Assembly (NCBI GenBank): GCA_963698165.1
Contig: CAVOPT010000004.1
Location: forward strand, 372,001-436,000
From: JAAYUJ01 sp963698165
Lineage (GTDB): Bacteria; Desulfobacterota; Syntrophobacteria; Syntrophobacterales; Syntrophobacteraceae
Direction of reading: 5' to 3'
Length of the DNA stretch: 64,000 bases
Positions 8,624 to 17,322 of this stretch are shown here, in pieces (the first letter of the stretch is position 1; each line of letters opens with the position of its first letter). A program made the translations under genes and the position numbers. Under the pieces are notes generated by a model. The model was not told the DNA's origin, did not search any database, and worked only from the letters and a program-made list of their open reading frames with translations.

Positions 8624-10432
8624 CTAGTGGAAAACCGTTTTGACCGTGCCTTCTTCCGTCACCATGCCTTTGCCTGAAATGCGCGACATTACCGTGATGA
8701 GAACTGCCGCGGCAAATGTGATCCCGAGATAGACAAGGCCTTCCGTATTGATGCCCGTCGCCGCTGCAGCCGCTGCAGCCGCTGCAGCCTTGGCTGCCGC
8801 GGGTGCCACCTTCTCCACGGTCGGAATGATCCAGGTGAAGACATAGGCCTGGAGCATACAGATGATGCCGACCACCGTGGCAAGGAACACTGAATGCTTC
8901 AGGGTGAACCGGAAGATTTCCGACTCGTGGCCGACCATGTGAGTCGCCGCCGTGGCGACGGAGATGGACTGCGGGGAGATCATCTTGCCGCATACGCCGC
9001 CGGAGGTATTCGCATTGACGGTAACAAGGGGATCGATACCGAGCTGTTCCGCCGTAACGGCCTGCAGCTTTCCGAACAGGGCGTTCGTGGAGGTGTCCGA
9101 ACCGGTCATGAAAACGCCGAGCCAACCCAGAATCGCGGCGAAGAAAGGGTAAAACCAGCCTGTGGAGGCGAAGGCATAACCCAGGGTGATGGCCATGCCG
9201 GAGAAGTTCATGATGTAGGCGAAGCCCAGGATCGTGGCAATCGTGACAATCGGCCACCTCAGCTGTTTGAGGGTATTGCCGGCGACCTCCAGGGCGGTGT
9301 GGATGGAGGCGCCCATCACCGGGATACAGAAGAACCAGGCCAGAAGAATGGCCGTACCGGCGGCGCTCAGCCCGTTGAAGGTATAGACGGCGGCCTTTGC
9401 CTTGCCGACGTGGTCGATCACCATGTTGTCAAGGCCGTAAATGGGCAGCTTGACCAGGAAGATCTGGTTCATGGCGGTCTGTACGGATTTGAAGCCCCAC
9501 GCGGCAACAAAAATGGAAAGCAGAATAAAGGGCGCCCATGACCGAAATACCTGGCCGCCACTGTACATGAGCTCTGCCTTGCCTTCGCTCTTTGCCTCCT
9601 CGGGGAAGCGCCAGGTTTCCTTTGGGTGCCAGTACCTAAGGAAGATCACGGTGCAGACGATCGAGGCTATGGACGAGAGAATGTCCGGGAGTAGCGGTCC
9701 AATATAATTGGAAGACAAAAACTGCACAAGCGCGAAAGAACCGCCGGAGACCATGCAGGCGGGCCAGACTTCGATGCCTTTCTTCCAGCCGGCCATGAGG
9801 ATCACCAGATAAAGCGGGATAAAGACGCTCAGAAATGGCAGGGTGCGGCCGGTCATCTGGCTGAACGCCATTAAATCCACGCCGGAAACGCTGGCGCCGA
9901 CGACAATGGGAATACCGATGGCGCCGAAGGCAACCGGGGCCGTGTTGGCCAGAAGACAGAGGCCGGCGGCATAGAGAGTTCTGAAACCGAGACCCGCCAG
10001 CATGGCGGCGGTGATCGCCACGGGCGTTCCGAACCCGGCGGCGCCTTCGATGAAGGCACCGAAAGAGAAGGCGATGAGCAAGGCCTGCATGCGGCGGTCA
10101 TCGGAAATGGTTGCCAGAGAGTTCTTGATCACTTCAAACTGTCCGGTCTTCACGGACATGTTGTAGATGAAAAGGGCGGTGATTACGATCCAGCAGACCG
10201 GAAAAAGACCGAACAGCGCTCCGTACACGACCGAGAGGCCGGCATACTGTACAGGCATGCCGTATGCGATACACGCGACGCCTACGGCCAGCGAGGTGGC
10301 GATGATCGCTGCCCAGTGGCCCTTCATTTTCGCAATCGCCAGAGCATAGAATAGAAATATGATGGGAATAAGCGCAACCAGCGCAGACAACGCCAGGTTC
10401 CCCAACGGATTGACATTCATTGCCCAAGTCAT
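8624..10432 (-). CDS. lldP: L-lactate permease
   Basis: A 602-residue polytopic membrane protein of the LctP/LldP family, which imports lactate with protons. It has about a dozen hydrophobic segments. Family landmarks are FGAFIEGAAGFGTPVAIT near residue 105 and MTGSDTSTNALFGKLQ with NTSGGVCGKMISPQSI in the second half. The start ATG is preceded by AAAGGAGATATG. A low-complexity alanine stretch lies before the last membrane segment. It is the last main gene of the leftward lactate operon, in the position of lctF in Acetobacterium woodii, and a 390-base leader separates it from the gene before it. Confidence 0.93.
   Translation of the reverse strand: MTWAMNVNPLGNLALSALVALIPIIFLFYALAIAKMKGHWAAIIATSLAVGVACIAYGMPVQYAGLSVVYGALFGLFPVCWIVITALFIYNMSVKTGQFEVIKNSLATISDDRRMQALLIAFSFGAFIEGAAGFGTPVAITAAMLAGLGFRTLYAAGLCLLANTAPVAFGAIGIPIVVGASVSGVDLMAFSQMTGRTLPFLSVFIPLYLVILMAGWKKGIEVWPACMVSGGSFALVQFLSSNYIGPLLPDILSSIASIVCTVIFLRYWHPKETWRFPEEAKSEGKAELMYSGGQVFRSWAPFILLSIFVAAWGFKSVQTAMNQIFLVKLPIYGLDNMVIDHVGKAKAAVYTFNGLSAAGTAILLAWFFCIPVMGASIHTALEVAGNTLKQLRWPIVTIATILGFAYIMNFSGMAITLGYAFASTGWFYPFFAAILGWLGVFMTGSDTSTNALFGKLQAVTAEQLGIDPLVTVNANTSGGVCGKMISPQSISVATAATHMVGHESEIFRFTLKHSVFLATVVGIICMLQAYVFTWIIPTVEKVAPAAAKAAAAAAAAAATGINTEGLVYLGITFAAAVLITVMSRISGKGMVTEEGTVKTVFH
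8755..8800. repeat. 9-bp tandem repeat coding poly-alanine in lldP
   Basis: About three and a half copies of the 9-mer gctgcagcc in the C-terminal loop of the lactate permease gene. They encode a run of about ten alanines. Copy number could vary in frame without breaking the protein. Confidence 0.8.
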
Positions 10433-10821
10433 GGTGTCATATCTCCTTTAGTCGTGTAATCGTGACTTCATTCTCGAGTCCTGCAAATATATCCTCAAGA
10501 CCTCAGCCAAAATAATGCTTTTCTCGAAGCCTGCCGCCATCCCATGAGCTCCCCAGCTGGGCTCCCCCCGAACGATTCCATCACCTCCGTGCCGCCATTA
10601 AACTTTGATCGCAATCTCACGCCACCCAAGTAACATTTGGTATGACTAACAGCACTCGAAGGTTATCCAACTGCACCCAAGCATATAATTGCCTCCTCCT
10701 CATAGCCTTCACAGCCCTCCCGTTACGGTCAGTTGCCTGTCTCCCGTGCTCCCAAGCCAACAGCCCGGCGTAAGTCGCTCACCTCCTTATTGGTTTTGAG
10801 TGGGAAAAGGCTTCGGTGTCC
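10433..10821. promoter_or_regulatory. Intergenic leader of lldP with a GntR/FadR-type operator candidate at 10638-10648
   Basis: No gene is supported in this 389-base stretch. At 10636-10649 the sequence TTTGGTATGACTAA contains TGGTATGACTA, which fits the FadR-subfamily consensus T-N-G-T-N3-A-C-N-A (as for LldR and PdhR) and is a near-perfect dyad (TTGGT/ACTAA). It lies about 205 bases upstream of the lldP start. A regulator of this family is encoded at 472-1180. The rest shows no clear -35/-10 pair. Confidence 0.45.
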
Positions 10822-11703
10822 TTATTTCGTTGCATTCAGATGATCCAGCACCTTCATGATTGCCGCAAAATCCAAGTCTCCCCAATTTTGCGCCACACCA
10901 ATACGGTAGAGGTGCAGCAGCATTTGCCCCACAGGGACCGGGGTCCCCAAGTCGTAGGCCGTGTCCACCAGGAATTTGAGGTCCTTGGTCATATGTTTTA
11001 GGGGGAATTGCACAGGAAAGTCATTGTTTCTGAGCATGTCGGCCTTCATCTGATAGATCGCGGCATTGAGCGGACCGTTAGAGACAACCTCAAGCATGGC
11101 GTCGAGAGAAAGACCTGCGCTTTTTCCGAAATTCACCACTTCGCACAGACCTTCCATCATGGCCCCAAGCAGCAGGTTAATGGTGAGCTTCATCATGGAC
11201 CCCTGGCCGATTTCACCGCAGTAGACGACTCTCTTTCCCATGGTTTCCAGGAGCGGTGTCAAGGTGTCCACATCTTCCTTACGGCCGCCGGCCAGGATCA
11301 CCAGCGTTGCATCCTCAGCCGGCTTCTTTGAACCGGAAACCGGAGCGTCTATGAAGGTCACGCCAGTTGGCAGGAGCTTCTCAAAAAGTTCCCTGGTAAA
11401 CTTCGGGGACACCGTGCTCATGTTGATGAACACCTTGTTCGCGTTAAACGCCTGAGCCGCACCGTCAGTTCCCCAAAGCAGCTCGTTCAGAGCCTCCGGC
11501 CCGGTGACCATGGCGACAATGACCTCGGCTCCCTCGGCCAGCGACTTGGGGCTTGCAGCGCGTTGCGCTCCCCGCTTGACAACCTCATCGCCCTTTTGCT
11601 CTGAGCGGTTGTACACGGTCACCGGGTAGCCTGCGCGCAAAATGTTGGCAGCCATGGGTGAACCCATGATTCCGAGACCCATGAATCCAATCTTCTGTTT
11701 CAT
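10822..11703 (-). CDS. 3-hydroxyisobutyrate dehydrogenase / tartronate semialdehyde reductase family protein
   Basis: About 293 residues from the ATG at 11703; a longer in-frame start exists but would overlap a remnant. The N-terminal NAD(P)-binding motif is GFMGLGIMGSPMAANI. The substrate motif FIDAPVSGSKKPAED and the catalytic lysine region GQGSMMKLTINLLL follow as in GarR/MmsB-type beta-hydroxyacid dehydrogenases. These enzymes oxidise or reduce short hydroxyacids with NAD(P). It lies between larA and lldP, so it is an extra gene compared with the A. woodii lct operon. It may handle a related hydroxyacid. The substrate is not known. Confidence 0.85.
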   Translation of the reverse strand: MKQKIGFMGLGIMGSPMAANILRAGYPVTVYNRSEQKGDEVVKRGAQRAASPKSLAEGAEVIVAMVTGPEALNELLWGTDGAAQAFNANKVFINMSTVSPKFTRELFEKLLPTGVTFIDAPVSGSKKPAEDATLVILAGGRKEDVDTLTPLLETMGKRVVYCGEIGQGSMMKLTINLLLGAMMEGLCEVVNFGKSAGLSLDAMLEVVSNGPLNAAIYQMKADMLRNNDFPVQFPLKHMTKDLKFLVDTAYDLGTPVPVGQMLLHLYRIGVAQNWGDLDFAAIMKVLDHLNATK

Positions 11704-11719
11704 TGCGCGATTCCCCTTC

Positions 11720-11877
11720 CTCAAAATCCTTGTGCTGACAATTGCGGCAAAAATAATACGAACGTCGCGGCAGCCGCCCATGCTCAATCGGTGAGCTGCA
11801 GCTTGGGCATGGTTGACCCCCCTCTACCATGAACCAGGAGCTCCGGGCGGAAATTCTTAGATCACCTGGATAGCGGC
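11720..11877 (-). pseudogene. Remnant of the C-terminus of Fpg/MutM-type DNA glycosylase
   Basis: Between larA and the hydroxyacid dehydrogenase gene the minus strand encodes SKNFRPELLVHGR. One base out of frame it continues GGQPCPSCSSPIEHGR, then RRSYYFCRNCQ. This is the C4 zinc finger (C-x2-C ... C-x2-C) and preceding strand that end formamidopyrimidine-DNA glycosylases. The six-G run at 11817-11822 has one G too many to join the two parts. No upstream catalytic domain is present, so this is a stray fragment rather than a working gene. Confidence 0.6.
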
Positions 11878-11973
11878 CATAATCTCTCCCTCGCGGGTCT
11901 CGCTAATAAACACAATGGTTATGAATTGTTTGGAAAAACTTGCGCTGTAGTGTCAGGCGGGCGGCTGCTAAAA

Positions 11974-13242
11974 TCATTTGTCAGAGATACCCACCACATA
12001 AGGACCATCAGGGACTGCCACCACGTTCGCGTGGCTTTCCAGCAACCGGTCAACGGTCTCCTGCACATTCTCGATCTTGGTGGCGCCGGTCCTCTCCAAA
12101 TCGGCTTGGGACAGGCCCGGTGAATAGATATAAACCTCACCGGCATGATTCAAAGCCTGATAAATGCTTTGGGCGCACCACTGGTCAATGACGAAATTCT
12201 TGGGATCACAGTACCCGTCAAAAAACTCCTGAGGGCTGCAAACAGAGGTCATTATGCCGCAAAACTCGGCGCTTCCCAGCCCCTCACGGCACTCGCACGT
12301 GACGACGATTGTCCCCCCCTTTTTAAGAATGTCCCTGGCCGCGATCATCCCCTTGCTGATCTGATAAAGGGTTGCATCCAGGGGATATCCGCCACCGGAG
12401 GTGATGACCATATCCACCCGCTCCCCCACCTGAACCGCGCAATGATGGTAAACCATTTCGCAACCGGCCAGATGCGCTTGGTTGTAATGCCCTGCAAAGA
12501 CGCCGGTAATGGCCCGGTCTTTATTGATGACCACGTTCAGAATGAAATCGGCGCCCGCCAGCTCTGTCACCCGAAGGCCGTACTCGTGAAAGGGATTGCC
12601 TTCAAGAACACAGTTTCTCACTTTCGGGTGGTCGATCATATCGAAGGAGTGCATGAACTGCATGGTCCCAAAACTGGAGAGCCCCGGCAGCAGCGCCTTG
12701 CGCCCACCGGAATAACCGGCATAGAAATGAGGTTCTATCAAGCCGGTTAAAATCTTTAAATCCGCGTCCAGATAATGTTTGTTAAGCTCGATGGGCGCGC
12801 CCTCGATCTCACCTATCTTTCGATATTCCGCAGCATCCCTGCAGAAGTGGTTCACAATCTTGTAGCTGTCCATGATTTCCCGGCCCACCATGGATTCCAG
12901 CTCCTCACCCAGATTGGGCCGGTGCATGCCGGTGGCGATCAGAATCGTGATATTGGCTCTCTTGATTCCGCCCTCTTCAAGGGTTTTGAGCATCGGGGGC
13001 AGAATCACCCGGTTTGGTACGGGGCGGGTAATATCGGAAATCACCACACAGGCGTTCTCCCTCCCCCGCGCAATTTCCTTGAGAGGCGGGCTCCCAATGG
13101 GATCGGCCAGGGCCTCGCGTACGGCACCACCCGGATCGGCAAGGGGCTTTACGGGGTCCATCTCAAGGACCCTCACGGATGCCGGCAGTCTTAAATCAAC
13201 GGTACTTTCCCCGCACAAAAGGTTTACATTTTGCGTAGCCAT
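11974..13242 (-). CDS. larA: Nickel-dependent lactate racemase
   Basis: A 422-residue LarA-family protein, which interconverts D- and L-lactate with a nickel pincer cofactor. Residues known to be essential in Lactobacillus LarA are found in order: Asp70 and Arg73 (SDITRP), His107 (ATGMHRP), His172 and the cofactor-linked Lys182 (EPHFYAGYSGGRK), and His198 (MHSF). AAAGGAATT precedes the ATG. It sits downstream of lctD, where lctE lies in A. woodii. The cofactor maturation genes larB, larC and larE are not in this window. Related family members act on other 2-hydroxyacids, but the context favours lactate. Confidence 0.9.
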   Translation of the reverse strand: MATQNVNLLCGESTVDLRLPASVRVLEMDPVKPLADPGGAVREALADPIGSPPLKEIARGRENACVVISDITRPVPNRVILPPMLKTLEEGGIKRANITILIATGMHRPNLGEELESMVGREIMDSYKIVNHFCRDAAEYRKIGEIEGAPIELNKHYLDADLKILTGLIEPHFYAGYSGGRKALLPGLSSFGTMQFMHSFDMIDHPKVRNCVLEGNPFHEYGLRVTELAGADFILNVVINKDRAITGVFAGHYNQAHLAGCEMVYHHCAVQVGERVDMVITSGGGYPLDATLYQISKGMIAARDILKKGGTIVVTCECREGLGSAEFCGIMTSVCSPQEFFDGYCDPKNFVIDQWCAQSIYQALNHAGEVYIYSPGLSQADLERTGATKIENVQETVDRLLESHANVVAVPDGPYVVGISDK

Positions 13243-13335
13243 ACCAAATTCCTTTCGCCACTTTTTATCCTAGTCGGCTATCTATATCTATATGAGAGTA
13301 TTCCCAGGTTCCTGCAGCTTCTGGAATGCTCCCCT

Positions 13336-14730
13336 CTAGATTACCTTTCCCGGGTTCAATATGTTCTTGGGATCGAAGGCGTACTTGATGTTTTTCATCA
13401 ATTGCACCCCTTGCTCTCCCAAGGACTCTATGAGATACGGTCGCTTCGCAAACCCGATGCCGTGTTCGCCGGACACCTTGCCCTTAAACTCCTTGCCCTT
13501 GGAATACATATAGTTGAATACATCATGAAGCTTTTGCTTATATTCGTCTTCAGGCAGATCATCTCTTAAGGCGTATAAATGCAGGTTCCCATCGCCCGCA
13601 TGTCCGAACCCCATGATCCGCATGCCGACTTTATCGTGAAGCGTATCAACGTATTTGAGGAACCTGGCGATTTCATTCCGCGGCACAACCACGTCACATT
13701 CGTCCATTTCGGTGGTCGAGGCGCGGATCGCCTCCAAAAAGACGCCCCGGGTCGACCATATAGCCTCCTGACGTTCCTTGGTATCGGAAATCAACACGTC
13801 CAGAGCGCCGGAATCCAGGCAGATAAAGGCGACATATTCATAGATATCCTCAATTTCTTTCTTGCTGTTACCGTCAAAGGAAAGCAGCAGGTAGGCCTCG
13901 GCCGAATTATCGGGAAACTTTCGGCCCAGGTAATCTTCGGCAGCCTTGATGACCTCTCTTTCCATATACTCGATGGCCGTGGGGGCCGCCTTTGATTTAA
14001 TGATCTTGGGCACGGTGTCGATTGCCATGTCCAGGGTGGGAAACGGCACGAGCAGACTGATAACTCTCTTCGGCTTGGGAATCAGCTTTAAGATCGCCTT
14101 GGTGATGATGCCCAGCGTTCCTTCGGAGCCAATCATCACATGCAGCAGGCTGTAGCCGGAACTGTCCTTGACAGTCTTTCCGCCCATCTCCATAATTTCG
14201 CCGTTTGGCAGTACTACTTCAAGACCCCTGATGTAGTCGCGGGTGACGCCGTATTTTACCGCCCGCATCCCACCGGCATTTGTGCTGATGTTTCCGCCGA
14301 TGGTGGCCGTTTTTTCACCGGGGTCCGGTGGATAGAACAGGTCGTGTTCTTCCACCAGTTTCGTCACCTCCATGAGCCTGACCCCCGGCTCCACCGTCAG
14401 GGTCAAATTGTCTTCATCCAGTTCGAGTATTTTATTCATCTTAATAAGGTTGATCATGATGCCGCCGTGAATCGCCACGGCGCCGCCCACAAGACCGGTT
14501 CCCGCCCCCCAGGGGGTGACGGGTATGTTGTTTTCGTAGGCATACTTCATTATCTTTGAAACTTCTTCGGTATCTTGGACCTCGACCAATACTTCCGGGA
14601 ATTTTTTTACGCCGGAGAGTTCATCATGGCTGAAATCTTCATTGATAGCATCCCCCGCAAAAACCCTCTCGTGGCCACAAACCGAAAGCAAAAATTCGAT
14701 GTCTTCTTTAGCAACGGCCTTATAGCTCAT
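13336..14730 (-). CDS. lctD: FAD-dependent lactate dehydrogenase (GlcD/LctD family)
   Basis: A 464-residue flavoprotein with an FAD-binding type 4 domain (TPWGAGTGLVGGAV near residue 75, PPDPGEKTATIGGNIS near 135). A FAD-oxidase C-terminal domain ends with SGEHGIGFAKRPYL. Such proteins oxidise D-lactate or glycolate. It lies 40 bases after etfA, which has a ferredoxin domain, so the best reading is LctD of the electron-confurcating lactate dehydrogenase. In A. woodii that complex uses NAD and reduced ferredoxin together to oxidise lactate. GGGAGG precedes the start. A truncated relative is at 30670-31140. Confidence 0.87.
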   Translation of the reverse strand: MSYKAVAKEDIEFLLSVCGHERVFAGDAINEDFSHDELSGVKKFPEVLVEVQDTEEVSKIMKYAYENNIPVTPWGAGTGLVGGAVAIHGGIMINLIKMNKILELDEDNLTLTVEPGVRLMEVTKLVEEHDLFYPPDPGEKTATIGGNISTNAGGMRAVKYGVTRDYIRGLEVVLPNGEIMEMGGKTVKDSSGYSLLHVMIGSEGTLGIITKAILKLIPKPKRVISLLVPFPTLDMAIDTVPKIIKSKAAPTAIEYMEREVIKAAEDYLGRKFPDNSAEAYLLLSFDGNSKKEIEDIYEYVAFICLDSGALDVLISDTKERQEAIWSTRGVFLEAIRASTTEMDECDVVVPRNEIARFLKYVDTLHDKVGMRIMGFGHAGDGNLHLYALRDDLPEDEYKQKLHDVFNYMYSKGKEFKGKVSGEHGIGFAKRPYLIESLGEQGVQLMKNIKYAFDPKNILNPGKVI

Positions 14731-14770
14731 ATTTTCCTCCCGACAATCCGCTTTTTAGTAAGCAGATCTA

Positions 14771-16045
14771 TTATATTTTGCATTCTACACTCCGTTCATA
14801 GCCCTTATAGCTCTCCAATTTATTGATTAGCTTGGGAATAACCTCATAGACATCTCCCACTATGCCGTAGTCGGCGACCCTGAATATCGGCGCCTTTTCA
14901 TCCGTATTGATGGCGACGATGCATTCGGAATTCTGCATGCCCGCTACCCACTGAATAGCACCGGAAATACCGCAGCTGATGATGAACTTCGGTTTTACCG
15001 TTCGGCCGCTAAGACCGATCTGGTTCCTGGCATTTAGCCAGCCGGCTTCGATTAACGGTCGCGAAGACCCGACCTGGGCACCGAGAAGCTTCGCCAGTTT
15101 GTGAATCATCTCCAGATCCTCTGGCTTTTTAAAGCCCCGTCCGGCAGCGACGATGACTTCGGCCTCTTCAATTGTTTCTATTTTCTCTTTGCGCCTGTGC
15201 TGCAGAACCTTAATTTTAGAGGCCAGCTTGCGTTTGGCGATTTTGCAAGGGGTGATCTTGCCCCTGGGTTCATCCAGGCATTTCGGTGCCGAAAATATCT
15301 TGTACCGGACCGTGGCAAACTGAGGCCTGTTATTTGGCGTCCTAATGTGGGCCATGATGTTCCCGCCAAACGCCGGCCGGATTTGATCGAGGTCGGTGTT
15401 TTCCTGGATGTCCAGAGCGGTGCAGTCGGCGGTCAGGCCAGTGTCAAATCTTGCCGCCGCCCTGGGTGCCAACGATCTACCGACGGTGGTTCCGCCCACG
15501 AGCATGATGGTTGGCTCATGCTTATCGATGAAGTCTTCCAGAACCGCAGTGTATGGCTCAATGCGAAAATGCGCCAGTTCCTCGTCCTCATACAGGAACA
15601 CCTCGTCTACACCGTAACGCAAAAGATCCTCGGCCCGGTCCCCGATATTGTATCCCATGAAAACACAGTAAACTGGATGACCGATTTTATCGGCCATCTC
15701 TCTGGCCTTACCGATGAGCTCATAGGTGACAGGGTGAATCTCTCCGTCTTCATGGTCCACATATACGGCGATCCCTCTCCACAGGCTCTTGTCAATGGCC
15801 GCAACCACCTCTTCAAAGAATTCAAAAATGCCCAGCGGACCATTTTTGACGCATAGCTTACAGACTTTACAATTTTGGTTTATTGTAACGACCTTATCGA
15901 AAGAGTAATGCCCTTTGGCTTTAGCGGCTGCTCGCTCTTTCTCGCTGACAGCACGTGCAACCACCTGAATCGCATCAAAAGGACACAGTTCTGCTAACTC
16001 TTCGTAATCCGTAATTTTCTCTTGGTGAACAATTATTTTTCCCAT
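14771..16045 (-). CDS. etfA: Electron transfer flavoprotein alpha subunit with N-terminal ferredoxin domain (LctC-like)
   Basis: A 424-residue EtfA, about 90 residues longer than the usual form because of an N-terminal iron-sulfur domain. Cysteines at 21 (ELCPFDAI), 59, 62 and 65 (CKVCKLC) could hold one 4Fe-4S cluster; the position where a fourth in-line cysteine is common is glycine. The body has an ETF alpha/beta domain and the FAD-binding C-terminus (GLSGRTVKPKFIISCGISGA). This extra domain is also found in LctC of A. woodii, part of the lactate-oxidising bifurcating complex. It is followed by lctD and preceded by etfB with an 11-base gap. Confidence 0.9.
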   Translation of the reverse strand: MGKIIVHQEKITDYEELAELCPFDAIQVVARAVSEKERAAAKAKGHYSFDKVVTINQNCKVCKLCVKNGPLGIFEFFEEVVAAIDKSLWRGIAVYVDHEDGEIHPVTYELIGKAREMADKIGHPVYCVFMGYNIGDRAEDLLRYGVDEVFLYEDEELAHFRIEPYTAVLEDFIDKHEPTIMLVGGTTVGRSLAPRAAARFDTGLTADCTALDIQENTDLDQIRPAFGGNIMAHIRTPNNRPQFATVRYKIFSAPKCLDEPRGKITPCKIAKRKLASKIKVLQHRRKEKIETIEEAEVIVAAGRGFKKPEDLEMIHKLAKLLGAQVGSSRPLIEAGWLNARNQIGLSGRTVKPKFIISCGISGAIQWVAGMQNSECIVAINTDEKAPIFRVADYGIVGDVYEVIPKLINKLESYKGYERSVECKI

Positions 16046-16056
16046 GGGACCCCCCC

Positions 16057-16845
16057 TTATACAAATTTCCCTTCGATCAGTTTCGCAAATAACTTCTCGG
16101 CGAGTTCATCTCCGCTGCCCCTCCACATCTCGCTCTCGGCTTTGCCCTCGGGTGGGAATACTCTTACAACCCGTGTCGGAGAACCGTCTAAGCCGTATTT
16201 TTTGGAATCCTTGTCTGCAAAGTCTTTCAAGCCATAGACGGGGATTTCCCGGTCTTTCGTCTCCATTTTCAACATGAACGACGGCAGCCTCGGCTCAAAT
16301 ATCCCTTTCTCTACGGCAATGAGGCACGGAAATTCGATTTCAACGGTCAGGATCGTGTTGGGCAGGTCCATATCGACGACAATAGACTGATCTTTGACCT
16401 CAATTATTTTGATTACATTGGCCACATGGGGGATGCCCAGAAATTCCGCCAACTCAGGCCCCACCTGTGCAGTATCGCCATCGGTAGTCTGCTTGCCGCA
16501 GATAATCAAGTCGGGCATTCCCACCTTCTTAACGCCTTGGGAGAGCGTAAATGCGGTTGCCCACACATCAGCCCCGGCAAACTGCCGGTCGGATAACAGG
16601 GCCCCTTGGTCTGCCCCCATCATATAGGCCTCACTGATAACCGCTTTGGCTTGCGGAGGCCCCATACTGATCACACCGACTTTGGCGCCCGTGTCTTTCT
16701 TGATTCGCATCGCCGTTTCTATCGCATACAAATCGTAGGGGTTCATTTTGGAATCGACACCACTCCTTTTCAAGACACCTGTTTCCTTATCCATTTCGAC
16801 TTCGGAAGTCCCCGGTACCTGCTTAATACACACGAGTATTTCCAT
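16057..16845 (-). CDS. etfB: Electron transfer flavoprotein beta subunit (LctB-like)
   Basis: A 262-residue EtfB with the N-terminal MEILVCIKQVPGTSEVEMD, NPYDLYAIETAMRIKK, and the nucleotide-binding segment PDLIICGKQTTDGDTAQVGPE. In bifurcating ETFs this subunit binds the bifurcating FAD and NAD. It is the first gene of the leftward lactate operon. GAAAGGAG lies upstream of the ATG, and a perfect TATAAT is found about 70 bases upstream on the same strand. It acts in the cytoplasm as a heterodimer with EtfA and together with LctD. Confidence 0.92.
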   Translation of the reverse strand: MEILVCIKQVPGTSEVEMDKETGVLKRSGVDSKMNPYDLYAIETAMRIKKDTGAKVGVISMGPPQAKAVISEAYMMGADQGALLSDRQFAGADVWATAFTLSQGVKKVGMPDLIICGKQTTDGDTAQVGPELAEFLGIPHVANVIKIIEVKDQSIVVDMDLPNTILTVEIEFPCLIAVEKGIFEPRLPSFMLKMETKDREIPVYGLKDFADKDSKKYGLDGSPTRVVRVFPPEGKAESEMWRGSGDELAEKLFAKLIEGKFV

Positions 16846-16914
16846 AGAACACTCTCCTTTCTGTGAGGCAATTGGTTGGGTAAAAGCAGATTATCGGCCT
16901 GCCTTTTGTTTGCC

Positions 16915-16920
16915 ATTATA
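16915..16920 (-). promoter_or_regulatory. Candidate -10 box (TATAAT) for the etfB operon
   Basis: The minus strand reads TATAAT exactly, about 70 bases before the etfB start. The best upstream match to a -35 box (TTGGAA) is 20 bases away, wider than the usual 16-18, so this is a candidate only. Confidence 0.35.
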
Positions 16921-17029
16921 CTCTTTGGCATATCTCCTCTTTCCAATAAGGGTACGGTTGCTTTATAAGTTGACTCAATAGACATATTGAATAGATACTA
17001 ACATGCCGACAGGCAGCGACTGACACAAT

Positions 17030-17300
17030 GTCAGAATGTCGAAACCTGTCTCCAGGACTCTGTAAATAAACCGCATGAATGTGAAACCAGGCAAGAACGG
17101 GGCGGACAGAGGTTCGAACAACGCCAGGCGCTCGTTGCGCCATGTTTGAGAAGGTCCAATCTTTCCAAAGCATGCAATGCCGAAGAGATTTCACAAGTCT
17201 CGAGAAGATACTGTGAAATTTTAAGCGGAAAGAAAAGCGGTCAAGCACCTTTTAGGTTGTGCGTTAAAGGAGTAAAATAACGTAGGTAGATAACTTACAT
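17030..17300 (+). repeat. Dispersed ~255-bp structured repeat, copy 1
   Basis: One of three copies in the window, all in the same orientation (others at 18769-19024 and 29053-29320). The copies share long blocks such as GAAACCTGTCTCCAG, CTGTAAATAAACC, GCAAGAACGGGGCGGA, TTGAGAAGGTCCA and GGAGTAAAAT. This copy can fold into three small hairpins: GGCGC-tcgtt-GCGCC, GCAT-gca-ATGC, and a longer one with arms TTTCACA/TGTGAAA. The stems are kept in the other copies. It lies upstream of etfB in a gene-free stretch. Confidence 0.8.
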
Positions 17301-17322
17301 ATAGCTTAAGGGATGCTTCAAG

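Noticed and set aside
16890..16920. Minus-strand TGGCAA with GC 10 bases later upstream of etfB as sigma-54 promoter
   Set aside because: The -12 element reads AGGC instead of TTGC, and a perfect TATAAT overlaps the area.
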